Shown here: piece after piece, positions 18,151-25,974 of the stretch | Layout of the letters: every line of letters starts with the position of its first letter | Numbering within the stretch: the stretch's first letter is position 1 | Translations under genes and position numbers: made by a program | The notes under the pieces: generated by a model | Databases searched by the model: none | What the model saw: only the letters and a program-made list of their open reading frames with translations | What the model was told of the DNA's origin: nothing | DNA from: Nonomuraea basaltis | GTDB taxonomy: Bacteria > Actinomycetota > Actinomycetes > Streptosporangiales > Streptosporangiaceae | Reading direction: 5' to 3' | Length of the DNA: 57,511 nucleotides | Assembly (NCBI RefSeq): GCF_005893125.1 | Contig: NZ_VCJS01000072.1 | Coordinates: forward strand, 1-57,511

Positions 18151-18759
18151 TCAGGAACCGTCGAGGCTCGACAGCCCGTTGACCGCGATCTCGATCCCCC
18201 GCCGGCCGGAGGCCAGGACGTCCTCGTTGGAGCCGCCCTGCTGCTGGGTGACCAGCCCCGCCACGGCCAGTGCGCCCATGAAGCTGCCGACCGCCGCGCC
18301 TGCCGCCACGGGATCCAGCTCGGGGTAGACCTCGCACAGGGCCTCGGCCAGCAGGGGCTGCCCCTCGAGCATGAGCGTCAGCCCGCGTGCCCGCAGCGCG
18401 GGCTCGGTGAACATCAGCCGCGTCCGCAGCGGCGACAGCGCGAAGTCCAACTCGTCGTCCTCGGCCAGGCTGCGCACCAGGGCCTCGAACATCCGGCTCA
18501 GCAGATCCCCCAGGGGCTCTCCCGGTTTCCGCCCGGCGATCACGTCGAGCATGACCTGCCAGCGATCCTCGGCGTGCAGGAAGAGCACATCCTCCTTGCT
18601 GGCGAAGTACGCGAAGAAGGTCCTGGGCGCCACGTCGGCCGCCGCGGCGATCTCGGCGATGGTGGTCTGCTCGTAGCCTTGCTCGCCGAACAGCCGCACC
18701 GCGGCCTCCAGCAGCGCGCGGCGGGTGCGGACCTTCTTGCGTTCGCGATGACCTTCCAC
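18151..18759 (-). CDS. TetR-family repressor, divergent from the P450
   Basis: 202 residues, standard length. The N-terminal helix-turn-helix is clear: LLEAAVRLFGEQGYEQTTIA, then EIAAAADVAPRTFFAYFASK, followed by EDVLFLHAEDRW. The C-terminal ligand domain is variable as usual. It is transcribed away from the cytochrome P450 at 18834 across a 74-base gap holding an inverted repeat, so it probably controls both genes in response to a substrate of the P450 or a related small molecule (inference). Confidence 0.92.
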   Translation of the reverse strand: MEGHRERKKVRTRRALLEAAVRLFGEQGYEQTTIAEIAAAADVAPRTFFAYFASKEDVLFLHAEDRWQVMLDVIAGRKPGEPLGDLLSRMFEALVRSLAEDDELDFALSPLRTRLMFTEPALRARGLTLMLEGQPLLAEALCEVYPELDPVAAGAAVGSFMGALAVAGLVTQQQGGSNEDVLASGRRGIEIAVNGLSSLDGS

Positions 18760-18797
18760 GACACCACCCTACCGCACGCCCTGCGTTTATGCATTAG

Positions 18798-18811
18798 TTG
18801 CAATTTCGCAA
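18798..18811 (+). promoter_or_regulatory. Candidate TetR operator between the repressor and P450 genes
   Basis: TTGC-AATTTC-GCAA is a short inverted repeat in the AT-richer divergent promoter, 23 bases before the P450 start. The half-sites are short, so this is only a candidate. Confidence 0.4.
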
Positions 18812-18833
18812 TCCGTGCGCTTTTCTGGGGGGC

Positions 18834-20021
18834 ATGGAAACCCTCAAGTCGCTGCCGCTCGAGCGGGAGGACCCGTTCGAGCCGCCTGCCGTACTGAAAG
18901 AGCTCCACGGACCGCTGCACCCGATGACCTACGCCGACGGGCGGCCCGGCTGGCTGGTCACCGGCTACACCGAGGCACGCGCGGTGCTCGACGACCCGCG
19001 CTTCAGCAACACCTCGCAGGGCGCCGCGCCGCCGATCAAGGAGCTGGCGCCCCCCGAGGGGCTGGCGGATCTGGTGATCCCGCCAGGCTTCTTCATCGCG
19101 ATGGACGACCCCGAACACTCTCGCTACCGCAGGCTGCTGACCGGCCACTTCAGCATGCGGAAGATGCGAAGGCTGGAGCCCAGGATCCAGGAAATCATCA
19201 ACGGTCAGCTCGACGAGATGGCCCGCGCGGGAGCTCCCGCGGACCTCGTCCGCGCGTTCGCGCTGCCGGTCCCATCGCTGGTGATCTGCGAGCTGCTCGG
19301 CGTGCCGTACGGCGAGCGTTCGCGCTTCCAGGACACCACCGCGCAGGCGGTGAACCTCGACAACTCCATCGAACAGCGGGGCGCCGCAGCCGCCGAGCTG
19401 ATGGGTTACCTCTCCGAGCTGGTCGGGCGCAAGCGGGCCGAACTCGGCGAGGACCTTCTCAGCGAGTTGGTCGCCGGTGGCGAGCTCAACCACGAGGAGC
19501 TCACAGGGGTGGCCACGCTGCTGCTGACCGCCGGGCACGAGACGACCGCGAACATGCTGAGCCTCGGCACGTTCCTGCTGCTGTGCCGCCCCGATCAGGC
19601 CGACCTCGTACGCACCGATCCCGGTGTCGCGGAGACCGCGGTCGAGGAGCTGATGCGCTACCTCAGCGTCACGCACATCGGCCCGATCCGGGTCGCCAGG
19701 GCTGACGTGCCGCTCGCCGGGCAGACGATCAAAGCTGGAGAGACCGTGACGATCTGCCTCCCGGCCGTCAACCGGGACACAACCCGCTTCCCGGACCCCG
19801 ACCGCTTCGACGTCACCCGCCAGGCCGGGCAGCAGCTGGGCTTCAGCCACGGCATCCACCAGTGCCTGGGCCAGCAACTGGCCCGGCTGGAGATGCGGCT
19901 GGCCTACCCGGCGCTGCTGCGCCGCTTCCCCGCGCTGCGGCTGGCCGTACCCGCCGAGGAGGTGCCGCTGCGGCCGCGGGCCACCATCTACGGCGTGGCC
20001 GCCCTGCCGGTTACCTGGTAG
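18834..20021 (+). CDS. Cytochrome P450, bacterial class I (CYP105-like)
   Basis: 395 residues from the ATG at 18834, preceded by GGGGGG; an ATG at 18798 in the same frame lies inside the operator and is less likely. The hallmarks are LTAGHETTANML (oxygen-activating I helix), EELMRYL (ExxR), and the haem loop FSHGIHQCLG with its cysteine ligand. DDPRFSN and FIAMDDPEHSRYRRLLTGHF are typical of the CYP105 and related families. No ferredoxin or reductase is adjacent. The substrate is unknown; it is probably a xenobiotic or secondary-metabolite oxidation controlled by the divergent TetR. Confidence 0.95.
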   Translation: METLKSLPLEREDPFEPPAVLKELHGPLHPMTYADGRPGWLVTGYTEARAVLDDPRFSNTSQGAAPPIKELAPPEGLADLVIPPGFFIAMDDPEHSRYRRLLTGHFSMRKMRRLEPRIQEIINGQLDEMARAGAPADLVRAFALPVPSLVICELLGVPYGERSRFQDTTAQAVNLDNSIEQRGAAAAELMGYLSELVGRKRAELGEDLLSELVAGGELNHEELTGVATLLLTAGHETTANMLSLGTFLLLCRPDQADLVRTDPGVAETAVEELMRYLSVTHIGPIRVARADVPLAGQTIKAGETVTICLPAVNRDTTRFPDPDRFDVTRQAGQQLGFSHGIHQCLGQQLARLEMRLAYPALLRRFPALRLAVPAEEVPLRPRATIYGVAALPVTW

Positions 20022-20101
20022 TGACGCCCACGGGCACTTCCTACATCCGGTGGATGGCGCCATGGCGGCCAGAGCACGAGCCGCACTCCAGAGAGCGAAA
20101 T

Positions 20102-20121
20102 ATGAGTAGGGGGCTACTCAT
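20102..20121 (+). promoter_or_regulatory. Inverted repeat upstream of the cysteine-repeat protein
   Basis: ATGAGTAG-GGGG-CTACTCAT is a perfect 8-bp inverted repeat with a 4-base spacer, about 95 bases before the start at 20215. It could bind a dimeric regulator, for instance a NarL-type response regulator; three such regulators are in the window. It could also form a hairpin in the leader of the mRNA. Confidence 0.5.
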
Positions 20122-20214
20122 GTCCCGGCGGTGGGCCGCGGGACAGGATGCGATCACGGGGGGCCGGGAGTGCCCGCCCGCGCTCCGTCCTTTGATCTGT
20201 CCCGGAGGAAGAAC

Positions 20215-20916
20215 ATGCTCACACGTTCCGGCAGGCTCGCGGCGATGACAGCATCGGGGTGCCTGGCATGGTCGCTGCTCGGGGTCACGGGAGCCGGCGC
20301 CGAGACCGCGTTCGCCCCCGACACCTGCGCCAGCGGGTACGTCTGGCGCGGCGCGCGGCCCAGCGACCACGTATGCGTGGACCCGTCCGTACGCGACCGC
20401 ACGCGGTCGGAGAACGCGTCAGGAGTCTGGCACGCGTGCACGACCGGGTTCGTCTGGCGGGAGGCGTACCCCGGCGACTACCGGTGCGTGGTCCCCAGCT
20501 CCCGCACCCAGGCGCGGCGCGACAACGACAGCGCGGCCCGCAGGCTCGCCTGGGTCATCATGATGAAGCGCAACCACGCCGGCAAGGGGCCCTCCTGCGA
20601 CGGCGAAACCTGCTCCACCACCAACGAGGGGCCGTACCAGACCGTGGCCGTCCGCGGCTACTACCTGACGCCTGGCACCCAGGTCACCGTCCAGGTCAAG
20701 CGCTCCTCGGATGGCCGGGTGCTGTGGCAGGGCCGTGCCACCGCGCAGTCGGGCGGCAATGGACCGGCGGGCAGCTACTCGGTCGACACGGGGCGCGTCC
20801 TGTGCGGCGGGAGCTCGTTCAAAGCGCCGCTCACCGCGTACGTGGTCGTACGCGGCGACGGCGGACAGTGGTCGCCGCGCGTGCCGATCGCCTGGCGGTC
20901 CTGCTCACTGCTGTAA
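20215..20916 (+). CDS. Secreted protein with a tandem cysteine repeat
   Basis: 233 residues from the ATG at 20215, chosen because GGAGGA lies 6 bases upstream and a Sec signal peptide follows (RLAAMTASGCLAWSLLGVTG, cleavage near GAGAE). The mature protein starts with two copies of a repeat of about 33 residues: CASGYVWRGARPSDHVCVDP then CTTGFVWREAYPGDYRCVVP, each followed by an Arg-rich RDRT/RTQA...N segment. Each copy has two cysteines. A further domain of about 120 residues with cysteines (PSCDGETC, RVLCGG, AWRSCSLL) ends the protein. The repeat is common in actinobacterial exoproteins as far as I recall, but its function is unknown. Confidence 0.85.
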   Translation: MLTRSGRLAAMTASGCLAWSLLGVTGAGAETAFAPDTCASGYVWRGARPSDHVCVDPSVRDRTRSENASGVWHACTTGFVWREAYPGDYRCVVPSSRTQARRDNDSAARRLAWVIMMKRNHAGKGPSCDGETCSTTNEGPYQTVAVRGYYLTPGTQVTVQVKRSSDGRVLWQGRATAQSGGNGPAGSYSVDTGRVLCGGSSFKAPLTAYVVVRGDGGQWSPRVPIAWRSCSLL

Positions 20917-20971
20917 TCATGAGGTCGGGAAGTGCCGGTAGAGCGGCGACCCGAAGCAAACACCTGCTATA

Positions 20972-21009
20972 GCCCCCTGGAGCTTGACCGCGCCGCCGGT
21001 TCAGGGGGC
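20972..21009 (+). terminator. Possible terminator after the cysteine-repeat gene
   Basis: GCCCCCTG at 20972-20979 pairs with CAGGGGGC at 21002-21009; the loop contains a small inner ACCG/CGGT stem. It lies 56 bases beyond the stop at 20916. Confidence 0.45.
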
Positions 21010-21108
21010 GGTGCGCCCGGGGGGGACAGCGGGACGGGGAGTTCAGCGTGGCACCGCGCAGGTCGGCGTATTCTCCGGTGGCGCGGCTCGGGGTCGGCGA
21101 GGTGCCGC

Positions 21109-21459
21109 TCAGTCATGGGGCGGCAGTGATCCGATCTGGTGGTCGGCGACGTTGAGCGACTCCTCGACCAGCCGGCGGAGGTGTCCATGGTGGAGGGAGT
21201 ACACGACGTGGCGCCCGTCCTTGCGGGCGGTCACCAGGCCGGCAAGCCGGAGCTTGGCCAGATGCTGGCTGACGGAGGGGCGGGAGGCCGCGATGGCGTC
21301 GGTAAGCGTGGTGACATCGGCTTCGCCGTGGCTCAACTCGTTCAGCAGCGCCAATCGCGTGCGATCGGCGAGGAGCGCCAGAACGGACGCGGCGACTTCG
21401 AACCGCTCGCCCCTCTGCTGGGAGGTCAGCGCATCTGCGTGGGCCGCGCTCATGCTCAT
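21109..21459 (-). CDS. ArsR/SmtB-family metal-responsive repressor
   Basis: 116 residues from the ATG at 21459 (MSMSAAHADAL); the open frame continues to 21504 without a better start. The winged helix is clear: LALLADRTRLALLNELSHGE and SRPSVSQHLAKLRLAGLV, with the wing TARKDGRHVVYSL. The C-terminal helix has HHGHLRRLVEESLNVADHQ, with the His and Asp spacing of SmtB/NmtR alpha-5 metal sites. It lies 67 bases downstream of the CDF exporter on the same strand, and is a paralogue of the ArsR protein at 22714. It probably senses zinc, cobalt or nickel and represses the exporter. Confidence 0.92.
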   Translation of the reverse strand: MSMSAAHADALTSQQRGERFEVAASVLALLADRTRLALLNELSHGEADVTTLTDAIAASRPSVSQHLAKLRLAGLVTARKDGRHVVYSLHHGHLRRLVEESLNVADHQIGSLPPHD

Positions 21460-21526
21460 GACCACATCGTAGAGCCGCGGCGGCGTCCGGCGGCTGCAGC
21501 GCACTCAGCGGCCGAAGGCGTCGTGG

Positions 21527-22612
21527 CTACCGGTGGACGATCAGGACGGCGTGGTGGTCGGTGCCTTCCGGTCCGTCGGGGTCGGCGTGCACCGTGGCGG
21601 CCTGCAGACGTGGCAGGTCGTGGATGAGCCGGTGCTCGGCCTCCACCGACACGGCGTGCGCCTCGACCAGAGAGAGCTCATGACGCACCACGATGTCCAC
21701 CTCCGCGCGGAGAGCGTGGCCGATCCAGCGCATGCGCAGGGAGCCGACACCGCGCACGCCGGGGGTCTCGGCGACGATCTGCTCGGCCTTGGCGATCAGC
21801 GCGGGGTCGACGGCGTCCATCAGCCGGTGGTAGACCTCGCGGGCGGCGTCACGCAGCACGTAGAGGATCGCGACGGTGATGAGCAGGCCGATGATCGGGT
21901 CGGCGTACGGCCAGCCGGCCCATACTCCGGCTGCTCCGAGCAGCACGGCCAGTGAGGTGAAGCCGTCGGTGCGGGCGTGCAGGCCGTCGGCGACCAGCGC
22001 CGCCGAGCCGATCTCGCGGCCGACCTTGATCCGGTAGCGGGCCACCAGTTCGTTGCCGAGGAAGCCGATCACTCCTGCGGCGGCGACCCAGCCGAGCGCC
22101 TCCACGTCCTGTGGGTTGATCAGGCGCTTGACGGCCTCGTACCCGGCCAGGGCCGCCGAGGCGGCGATGATCAGCACGATGATGATGCCGGCCAGGTCCT
22201 CGGCTCTGCCGTACCCGTAGGTGAACCGGCGCGAAGCCATCCGGCGGCCCACCGTGAAGGCGATCGCCAGCGGCACCGCGGTCAGGGCGTCGGCGAAGTT
22301 GTGCAGGGTGTCGCCGAGCAGGGCCACCGAGCCCGACACCATGAAGATCACTACTTGGGCGAGAGCGGTGACGGTGAGCACGGCGAAGGAGATCGCCAGG
22401 GTGCGCATGCCGCGGCGGCTGGTCTCGAGTGCGCGATCGGTTCGGGCTGCCGCGTCGTGACTGTGTGGCGTCACCACATGGCGGAGCCGTTCCCCTAGGG
22501 TGCGGCTGGGGGATGCGTGGTCGTGCTCGTCGTGGCCATGTCCGTGTCCGTGTCCGTGGCCGTGGCTGTGGTCTCTCTCGTGGGACGGTCCTGGGCGGCT
22601 GTGCACGCTCAT
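21527..22612 (-). CDS. CDF-family divalent metal exporter (CzcD/ZitB-like)
   Basis: 361 residues. The N-terminus is a His/Gly string (HSHGHGHGHGHGHDEHDH) that would bind metal in the cytoplasm. Six membrane helices follow, with the two transport-site motifs GDTLHNFADALTA in helix 2 and DGLHARTDGF in helix 5 (HxxxD type, usual for zinc and cobalt). The cytoplasmic C-terminal domain (VGSLRMRWIGHALRAEVDI) closes the protein. It exports metal in exchange for protons. ArsR repressors lie on both sides, one downstream in the same direction and one divergent. Confidence 0.95.
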   Translation of the reverse strand: MSVHSRPGPSHERDHSHGHGHGHGHGHDEHDHASPSRTLGERLRHVVTPHSHDAAARTDRALETSRRGMRTLAISFAVLTVTALAQVVIFMVSGSVALLGDTLHNFADALTAVPLAIAFTVGRRMASRRFTYGYGRAEDLAGIIIVLIIAASAALAGYEAVKRLINPQDVEALGWVAAAGVIGFLGNELVARYRIKVGREIGSAALVADGLHARTDGFTSLAVLLGAAGVWAGWPYADPIIGLLITVAILYVLRDAAREVYHRLMDAVDPALIAKAEQIVAETPGVRGVGSLRMRWIGHALRAEVDIVVRHELSLVEAHAVSVEAEHRLIHDLPRLQAATVHADPDGPEGTDHHAVLIVHR

Positions 22613-22667
22613 CTGCTGCTCCTCGTCCTGTCATGGAGCACGGGTGACAGTACGGTTATCCCCTCCG

Positions 22668-22683
22668 ATATGTATTCGTATGC
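22668..22683 (+). promoter_or_regulatory. AT-richer candidate metal-repressor site between the CDF and ArsR genes
   Basis: ATATGTATTCGTATGC lies in the 101-base divergent gap between the CDF and ArsR genes and stands out from the GC-rich surroundings. On the minus strand it reads GCATACGAATACATAT, similar to GTGCATACAT sequences upstream of cbiM (23207) and hisG (26901). An ArsR-type operator would be expected here. Confidence 0.4.
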
Positions 22684-22713
22684 GCACGCAAGCACATGTT
22701 AGGTGCGTTGACC

Positions 22714-23061
22714 ATGCAGCAGCACAACGGCGGCTCGCCGACCGGCGCCCCGCCGACCGACGCGCAGGTGGAGGTCGCGGTCGCGGCGTTTCGGATGCTC
22801 TCCGATGCCACCAGATTGCGCTTGCTGTGGGCCCTGGCCCACGGTGAGCACGACGTGGGCAACCTCGTCACAGTGGTGGGAGCGGCACGGCCTGCCGTGT
22901 CCCAGCACCTGGCCAAGCTGCGGCTGGCCGGGCTGGTGGCCTGTCGCCGGGAGGGCAGGCGGGTTCTGTACCGTGCCCGCGACGCCCACATTCGAGCGTT
23001 GATCGCCGAGGCGGTCCATCATGCCGATCACGAGGTGTCGAGGATCCCGCGGCACGAGTGA
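22714..23061 (+). CDS. ArsR/SmtB-family metal-responsive repressor (second copy)
   Basis: 115 residues from the ATG at 22714, with AGGTG 8 bases upstream; an in-frame ATG at 22696 is possible. The fold matches the protein at 21109 (RMLSDATRLRLLWALAHGEH, ARPAVSQHLAKLRLAGLV), and the last helix reads RDAHIRALIAEAVHHADHEV with a His-rich alpha-5 metal site. It diverges from the CDF exporter and is 308 bases upstream of the nickel/cobalt importer, so it could control either or both. Having two paralogous sensors around one exporter suggests different metals or set points. Confidence 0.92.
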   Translation: MQQHNGGSPTGAPPTDAQVEVAVAAFRMLSDATRLRLLWALAHGEHDVGNLVTVVGAARPAVSQHLAKLRLAGLVACRREGRRVLYRARDAHIRALIAEAVHHADHEVSRIPRHE

Positions 23062-23369
23062 TCCGGTCGAACTCAGACGCATCGACGGGCGCCCTGGCGG
23101 GTGAGCACCGCGTCGATCATCAAAGACATTCCCAAGCCGACACTCGGATTCAGCGTGGTCCGCCGGGAAACGGGTGTGCGGCCATCGCAGGATGACATAT
23201 TCGCGAGTGCATACATCTTTACGGGTCGGCCCGCCAGCGGCGCTGGCCCGTCCACAGTTCCGGTGATCACTGCCCCCGGGTGAGCTCGGCGCGAAACCCA
23301 GCGCTGCTACGGCGGCGACGAGCGACCGCTGCGAAGCCATCGCTTGGGAAGAAAACCCGGGAGGATCTC
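23062..23369 (+). promoter_or_regulatory. Leader/intergenic region upstream of the nickel/cobalt importer
   Basis: No convincing gene lies here. The region contains an AT-richer block at about 23192-23220 with CATATTCGCGAGTGC and the decamer GTGCATACAT (23207-23216), the latter also at 26901-26910 before hisG. I looked for the conserved B12-box of a cobalamin riboswitch and did not find it, so control by a metal-sensing repressor is more likely than by a riboswitch. Confidence 0.4.
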
Positions 23370-24434
23370 GTGCACGTACCCGACGGCTTCTTCACCGTCC
23401 CGATGTCCCTTGCCGCGGGCGCCGTGGCCGCGAGTGGCGTCGCCTATTCCCTGCGCAAGGCGAGAGACGAACTGGACGACCGGATGGCTCCGCTGGCCGG
23501 GCTGGTGGCCGCTTTCGTCTTCGCCGTCCAGATGCTGAACTTTCCCGTCGGTGCCGGAACAAGCGGCCACCTGATCGGAGGTGCTCTGGCGGCGATCCTC
23601 GTCGGACCTTATACAGGGGTCCTGTGCATCGCTGTGGTGGTCACGGTGCAGGCCTTGTTCTTCGCCGACGGAGGACTGACGGCCCTGGGCATCAACATCA
23701 GCCTGATGGGGCTGGTGACCGTCCTCACTGGATACGGGCTCTTTCGCGCCGTCGGCAAGCTGGCGCCACGCACCCGTACCGGCGTCGTCATAGCGGCCTT
23801 CGCCGGAGCCATGGTGTCCGTCCCGATGTCCGCTCTGGCCTTCACGGGACTGTATGCCATCGGCGGGACCTCCTCGATCGATCCCGCCACGGTCGCCGCG
23901 GCCATGGGCGGAGTCCACGTGGTCATCGGCCTGGGTGAAGGCGCGATCACGGCGTTGACCGTCAGTACCGTGCTGGCCGTACGGCCGGACCTGGTCTACG
24001 GCGCGCGCAGCCTGGCCAGGCCGTCGATGCTGCGCACCGCTTCCGGTGAACTGGTTCCGGCTCGGCCGGCGGAGGGAGGCCATCGCGCGGCTCCGCGACT
24101 TCGGCCGTTTCTCCTCGGCGGGGTCGCTGCCGCCGTCGTGCTCGCGGGACTGGTGAGCTTCTACGCCTCGGCGAACCCTGACGGCCTCGAGCGGGTGGCA
24201 ACCGACCTGGGGTTCCTGTCTCAGGCGCAAGACCATCCGCTGGGAGACTCGGCGTTGGCCGACTACACCGTCAAGGGCGTCGAAGACGAGCGGTTGTCAA
24301 CAGGGCTGGCCGGCGCGCTCGGTGTGGGGGTCTCCCTGGCTGTGGGCGCCGGTGTGGCCTGGGCGCTGCGACGCAGAGCCCGCCGCCGGTCGGCCGCCGC
24401 GGCCATCGCCGAGCCACTGACGCCGGAATCGTGA
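23370..24434 (+). CDS. cbiM: Nickel/cobalt ECF importer substrate component, CbiM/NikM fused to a CbiN-like PDGLE domain
   Basis: 354 residues from the GTG at 23370, chosen because GGGAGGA precedes it and the product then begins M-HVPDGFF, matching the MHIPDG N-terminus whose amino group and His2 ligate the metal in this family. The N-terminal two-thirds is the CbiM/NikM membrane domain (LNFPVGAGTSGHLIGGALAA, GGVHVVIGLGEGAITAL). The last third has two helices around NPDGLERVA, the PDGLE motif of CbiN/NikN. It forms an ECF-type importer with the next two genes. Nickel and cobalt cannot be distinguished by sequence alone; ureD at the window edge favours nickel slightly. Confidence 0.93.
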   Translation: MHVPDGFFTVPMSLAAGAVAASGVAYSLRKARDELDDRMAPLAGLVAAFVFAVQMLNFPVGAGTSGHLIGGALAAILVGPYTGVLCIAVVVTVQALFFADGGLTALGINISLMGLVTVLTGYGLFRAVGKLAPRTRTGVVIAAFAGAMVSVPMSALAFTGLYAIGGTSSIDPATVAAAMGGVHVVIGLGEGAITALTVSTVLAVRPDLVYGARSLARPSMLRTASGELVPARPAEGGHRAAPRLRPFLLGGVAAAVVLAGLVSFYASANPDGLERVATDLGFLSQAQDHPLGDSALADYTVKGVEDERLSTGLAGALGVGVSLAVGAGVAWALRRRARRRSAAAAIAEPLTPES

Positions 24435-24438
24435 ATCC

Positions 24439-25197
24439 ATGGCCGCCGGACACAGCCCTCACCTGTATGTCCATGCCGACACGCCCGTGCACCGGCTCCC
24501 ACCGCAGTGCAAGCTCCTGTCGCTGATCGCGTTCATCCTGATCGTCGTGGCCACCGATCGGGAACGGTTCTGGGCGTTCGCTCTCTACTTCTTGCTGCTC
24601 GGCGCGGTGGCCGTGGCGGCCCGCATCCCCCTGAAGCTGCTGCTGCGGCGGATGGTCGTCGAGGTGCCATTCGTGATCTTCGCGGTCGCGCTGCCGTTCC
24701 TGTCCCAGGGCGAGCGTCTGACCGTCTTCGGCCTGTCGATGAGCGCCGACGGGTTGCTCGCCGCGTGGAACATCGTGGCCAAGGCGACTCTCGGAGTGAT
24801 CGCCTCCATCCTGCTGGCCGCCACCACCGAGCCGAGGACCCTGCTGCTCGGCGCCCAGCGGCTGCGGCTTCCGCAGCTGCTGGTGCAGATCGCCTCCTTC
24901 ATGCTGCGCTACGTCGAGGTGATCCTCGACGAGATGCGCCGGATGCGCATAGCGCGGGAATCCCGAGCGTTCGTGGCACGCGACCTCCGGCACCTGCCCG
25001 TCGTGGCACGTTCGGCGGGAGCCCTGTTCATCCGCTCCTACGAGCGCGGCGAACGCGTGCACCTGGCCATGCTCAGCCGCGGCTACACCGGAACCATGCC
25101 CATCATTCACGACGTGCGCGGCTCCGCCTCGCAGTGGGCGCTGGCCGCCACCCTGCCCGCCGCCGCGATCACGATACTCATCGGAGGACTGTGGTGA
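24439..25197 (+). CDS. cbiQ: ECF transporter transmembrane (T) component, CbiQ/NikQ
   Basis: 252 residues, starting 4 bases after the previous stop. It has several hydrophobic helices and the cytoplasmic coupling motifs of T components: MRRMRIARESRAF (an ARxxR-type helix) and the LSRGYTG segment further on. HRLPPQCKLLSL near the N-terminus is typical of CbiQ. It couples the ATPase to the CbiM/NikMN component. The TGA stop overlaps the ATPase gene start. Confidence 0.93.
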   Translation: MAAGHSPHLYVHADTPVHRLPPQCKLLSLIAFILIVVATDRERFWAFALYFLLLGAVAVAARIPLKLLLRRMVVEVPFVIFAVALPFLSQGERLTVFGLSMSADGLLAAWNIVAKATLGVIASILLAATTEPRTLLLGAQRLRLPQLLVQIASFMLRYVEVILDEMRRMRIARESRAFVARDLRHLPVVARSAGALFIRSYERGERVHLAMLSRGYTGTMPIIHDVRGSASQWALAATLPAAAITILIGGLW

Positions 25198-25931
25198 ACT
25201 CTCTGCTGGTCGAAGGGCTGATGCACGCCTACCCCGACGGCACCCAGGCCCTGTTCGGCGTGGACTTGTCGATCGACCGGGGAGAACGTGTCGCGCTGCT
25301 CGGGCCCAACGGCGCGGGCAAGACCACGCTGGTCATGCACCTCAATGGCATCCTCACGCCCAGTCTGGGAACGGTCTCCGTCGGCGGGCTGCCCGTGGCT
25401 CGCGACAACCTGAAGGAGATCCGGCGCCGCGTCGGCCTGGTGTTCCAGGATCCAGACGACCAGCTGTTCATGCCGACGGTCCGCGAGGACGTCGCCTTCG
25501 GCCCCGCCAATCTGGGCATCCGAGGTGAAGAGCTGGAACGGCGGATATGCGAGGCGCTGGAGCGAGTCGGGATGCTCAACATGCTTGACCGGCCACCGCA
25601 CCATCTGTCCGGCGGGCAGCGCCGCCGGGTCGCCGTCGCGACCGTGCTCGCCATGGAACCCGAGATCCTGGTGCTCGACGAGCCCTCCTCGAACCTGGAC
25701 CCGGCCGCACGCCGGGAACTGGCCGACATCCTACGCGGGCTCGATGTCACCATCCTCATGGTCACCCACGACCTGCCGTACGCCCTCGAGCTGTGCGAAC
25801 GGTCCCTCATCCTGTCCGGCGGGACCATCGTCGCGGATGGCCCGACAGCCGCGATCCTCGCCGACCCCGAACTCCTAGGCCGCCACCGGCTGGAGCTCCC
25901 GTACGGTTTCTCGGTCGAAATGCCCATGTGA
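25194..25931 (+). CDS. cbiO: ECF transporter ATPase, CbiO/NikO
   Basis: 245 residues from the GTG at 25194; GGAGG lies 6 bases upstream, and a second GTG at 25191 would be too close to it. The ATPase motifs are complete: Walker A LLGPNGAGKTTLV, Q-loop VFQDPDDQLF (the wording of CbiO-type ATPases), signature HLSGGQRRRVAVA, Walker B ILVLDEPSSNLD, and switch His in VTHDL. It powers metal uptake. A single ATPase gene implies a homodimer. Confidence 0.95.
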   Translation: MNSLLVEGLMHAYPDGTQALFGVDLSIDRGERVALLGPNGAGKTTLVMHLNGILTPSLGTVSVGGLPVARDNLKEIRRRVGLVFQDPDDQLFMPTVREDVAFGPANLGIRGEELERRICEALERVGMLNMLDRPPHHLSGGQRRRVAVATVLAMEPEILVLDEPSSNLDPAARRELADILRGLDVTILMVTHDLPYALELCERSLILSGGTIVADGPTAAILADPELLGRHRLELPYGFSVEMPM

Positions 25932-25974
25932 GGTGCGATTCCAGGAGGCCAGTGCATCCGGCCGGTGATCTGTG

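Noticed and set aside
18540..20063. 507-codon open frame on the minus strand
   Set aside because: It lies opposite the P450 and through the TetR gene in another register; both of those have clear family motifs, this one has none.
22535..22575. Hexamer-like repeat (GTCCGT/GGCCGT units)
   Set aside because: It encodes the His-Gly string at the N-terminus of the CDF exporter and needs no separate explanation.
23062..23369. Cobalamin riboswitch before the cbiM-like gene
   Set aside because: The conserved B12-box and its partner elements were not found on reading; the region instead has AT-rich operator-like strings.
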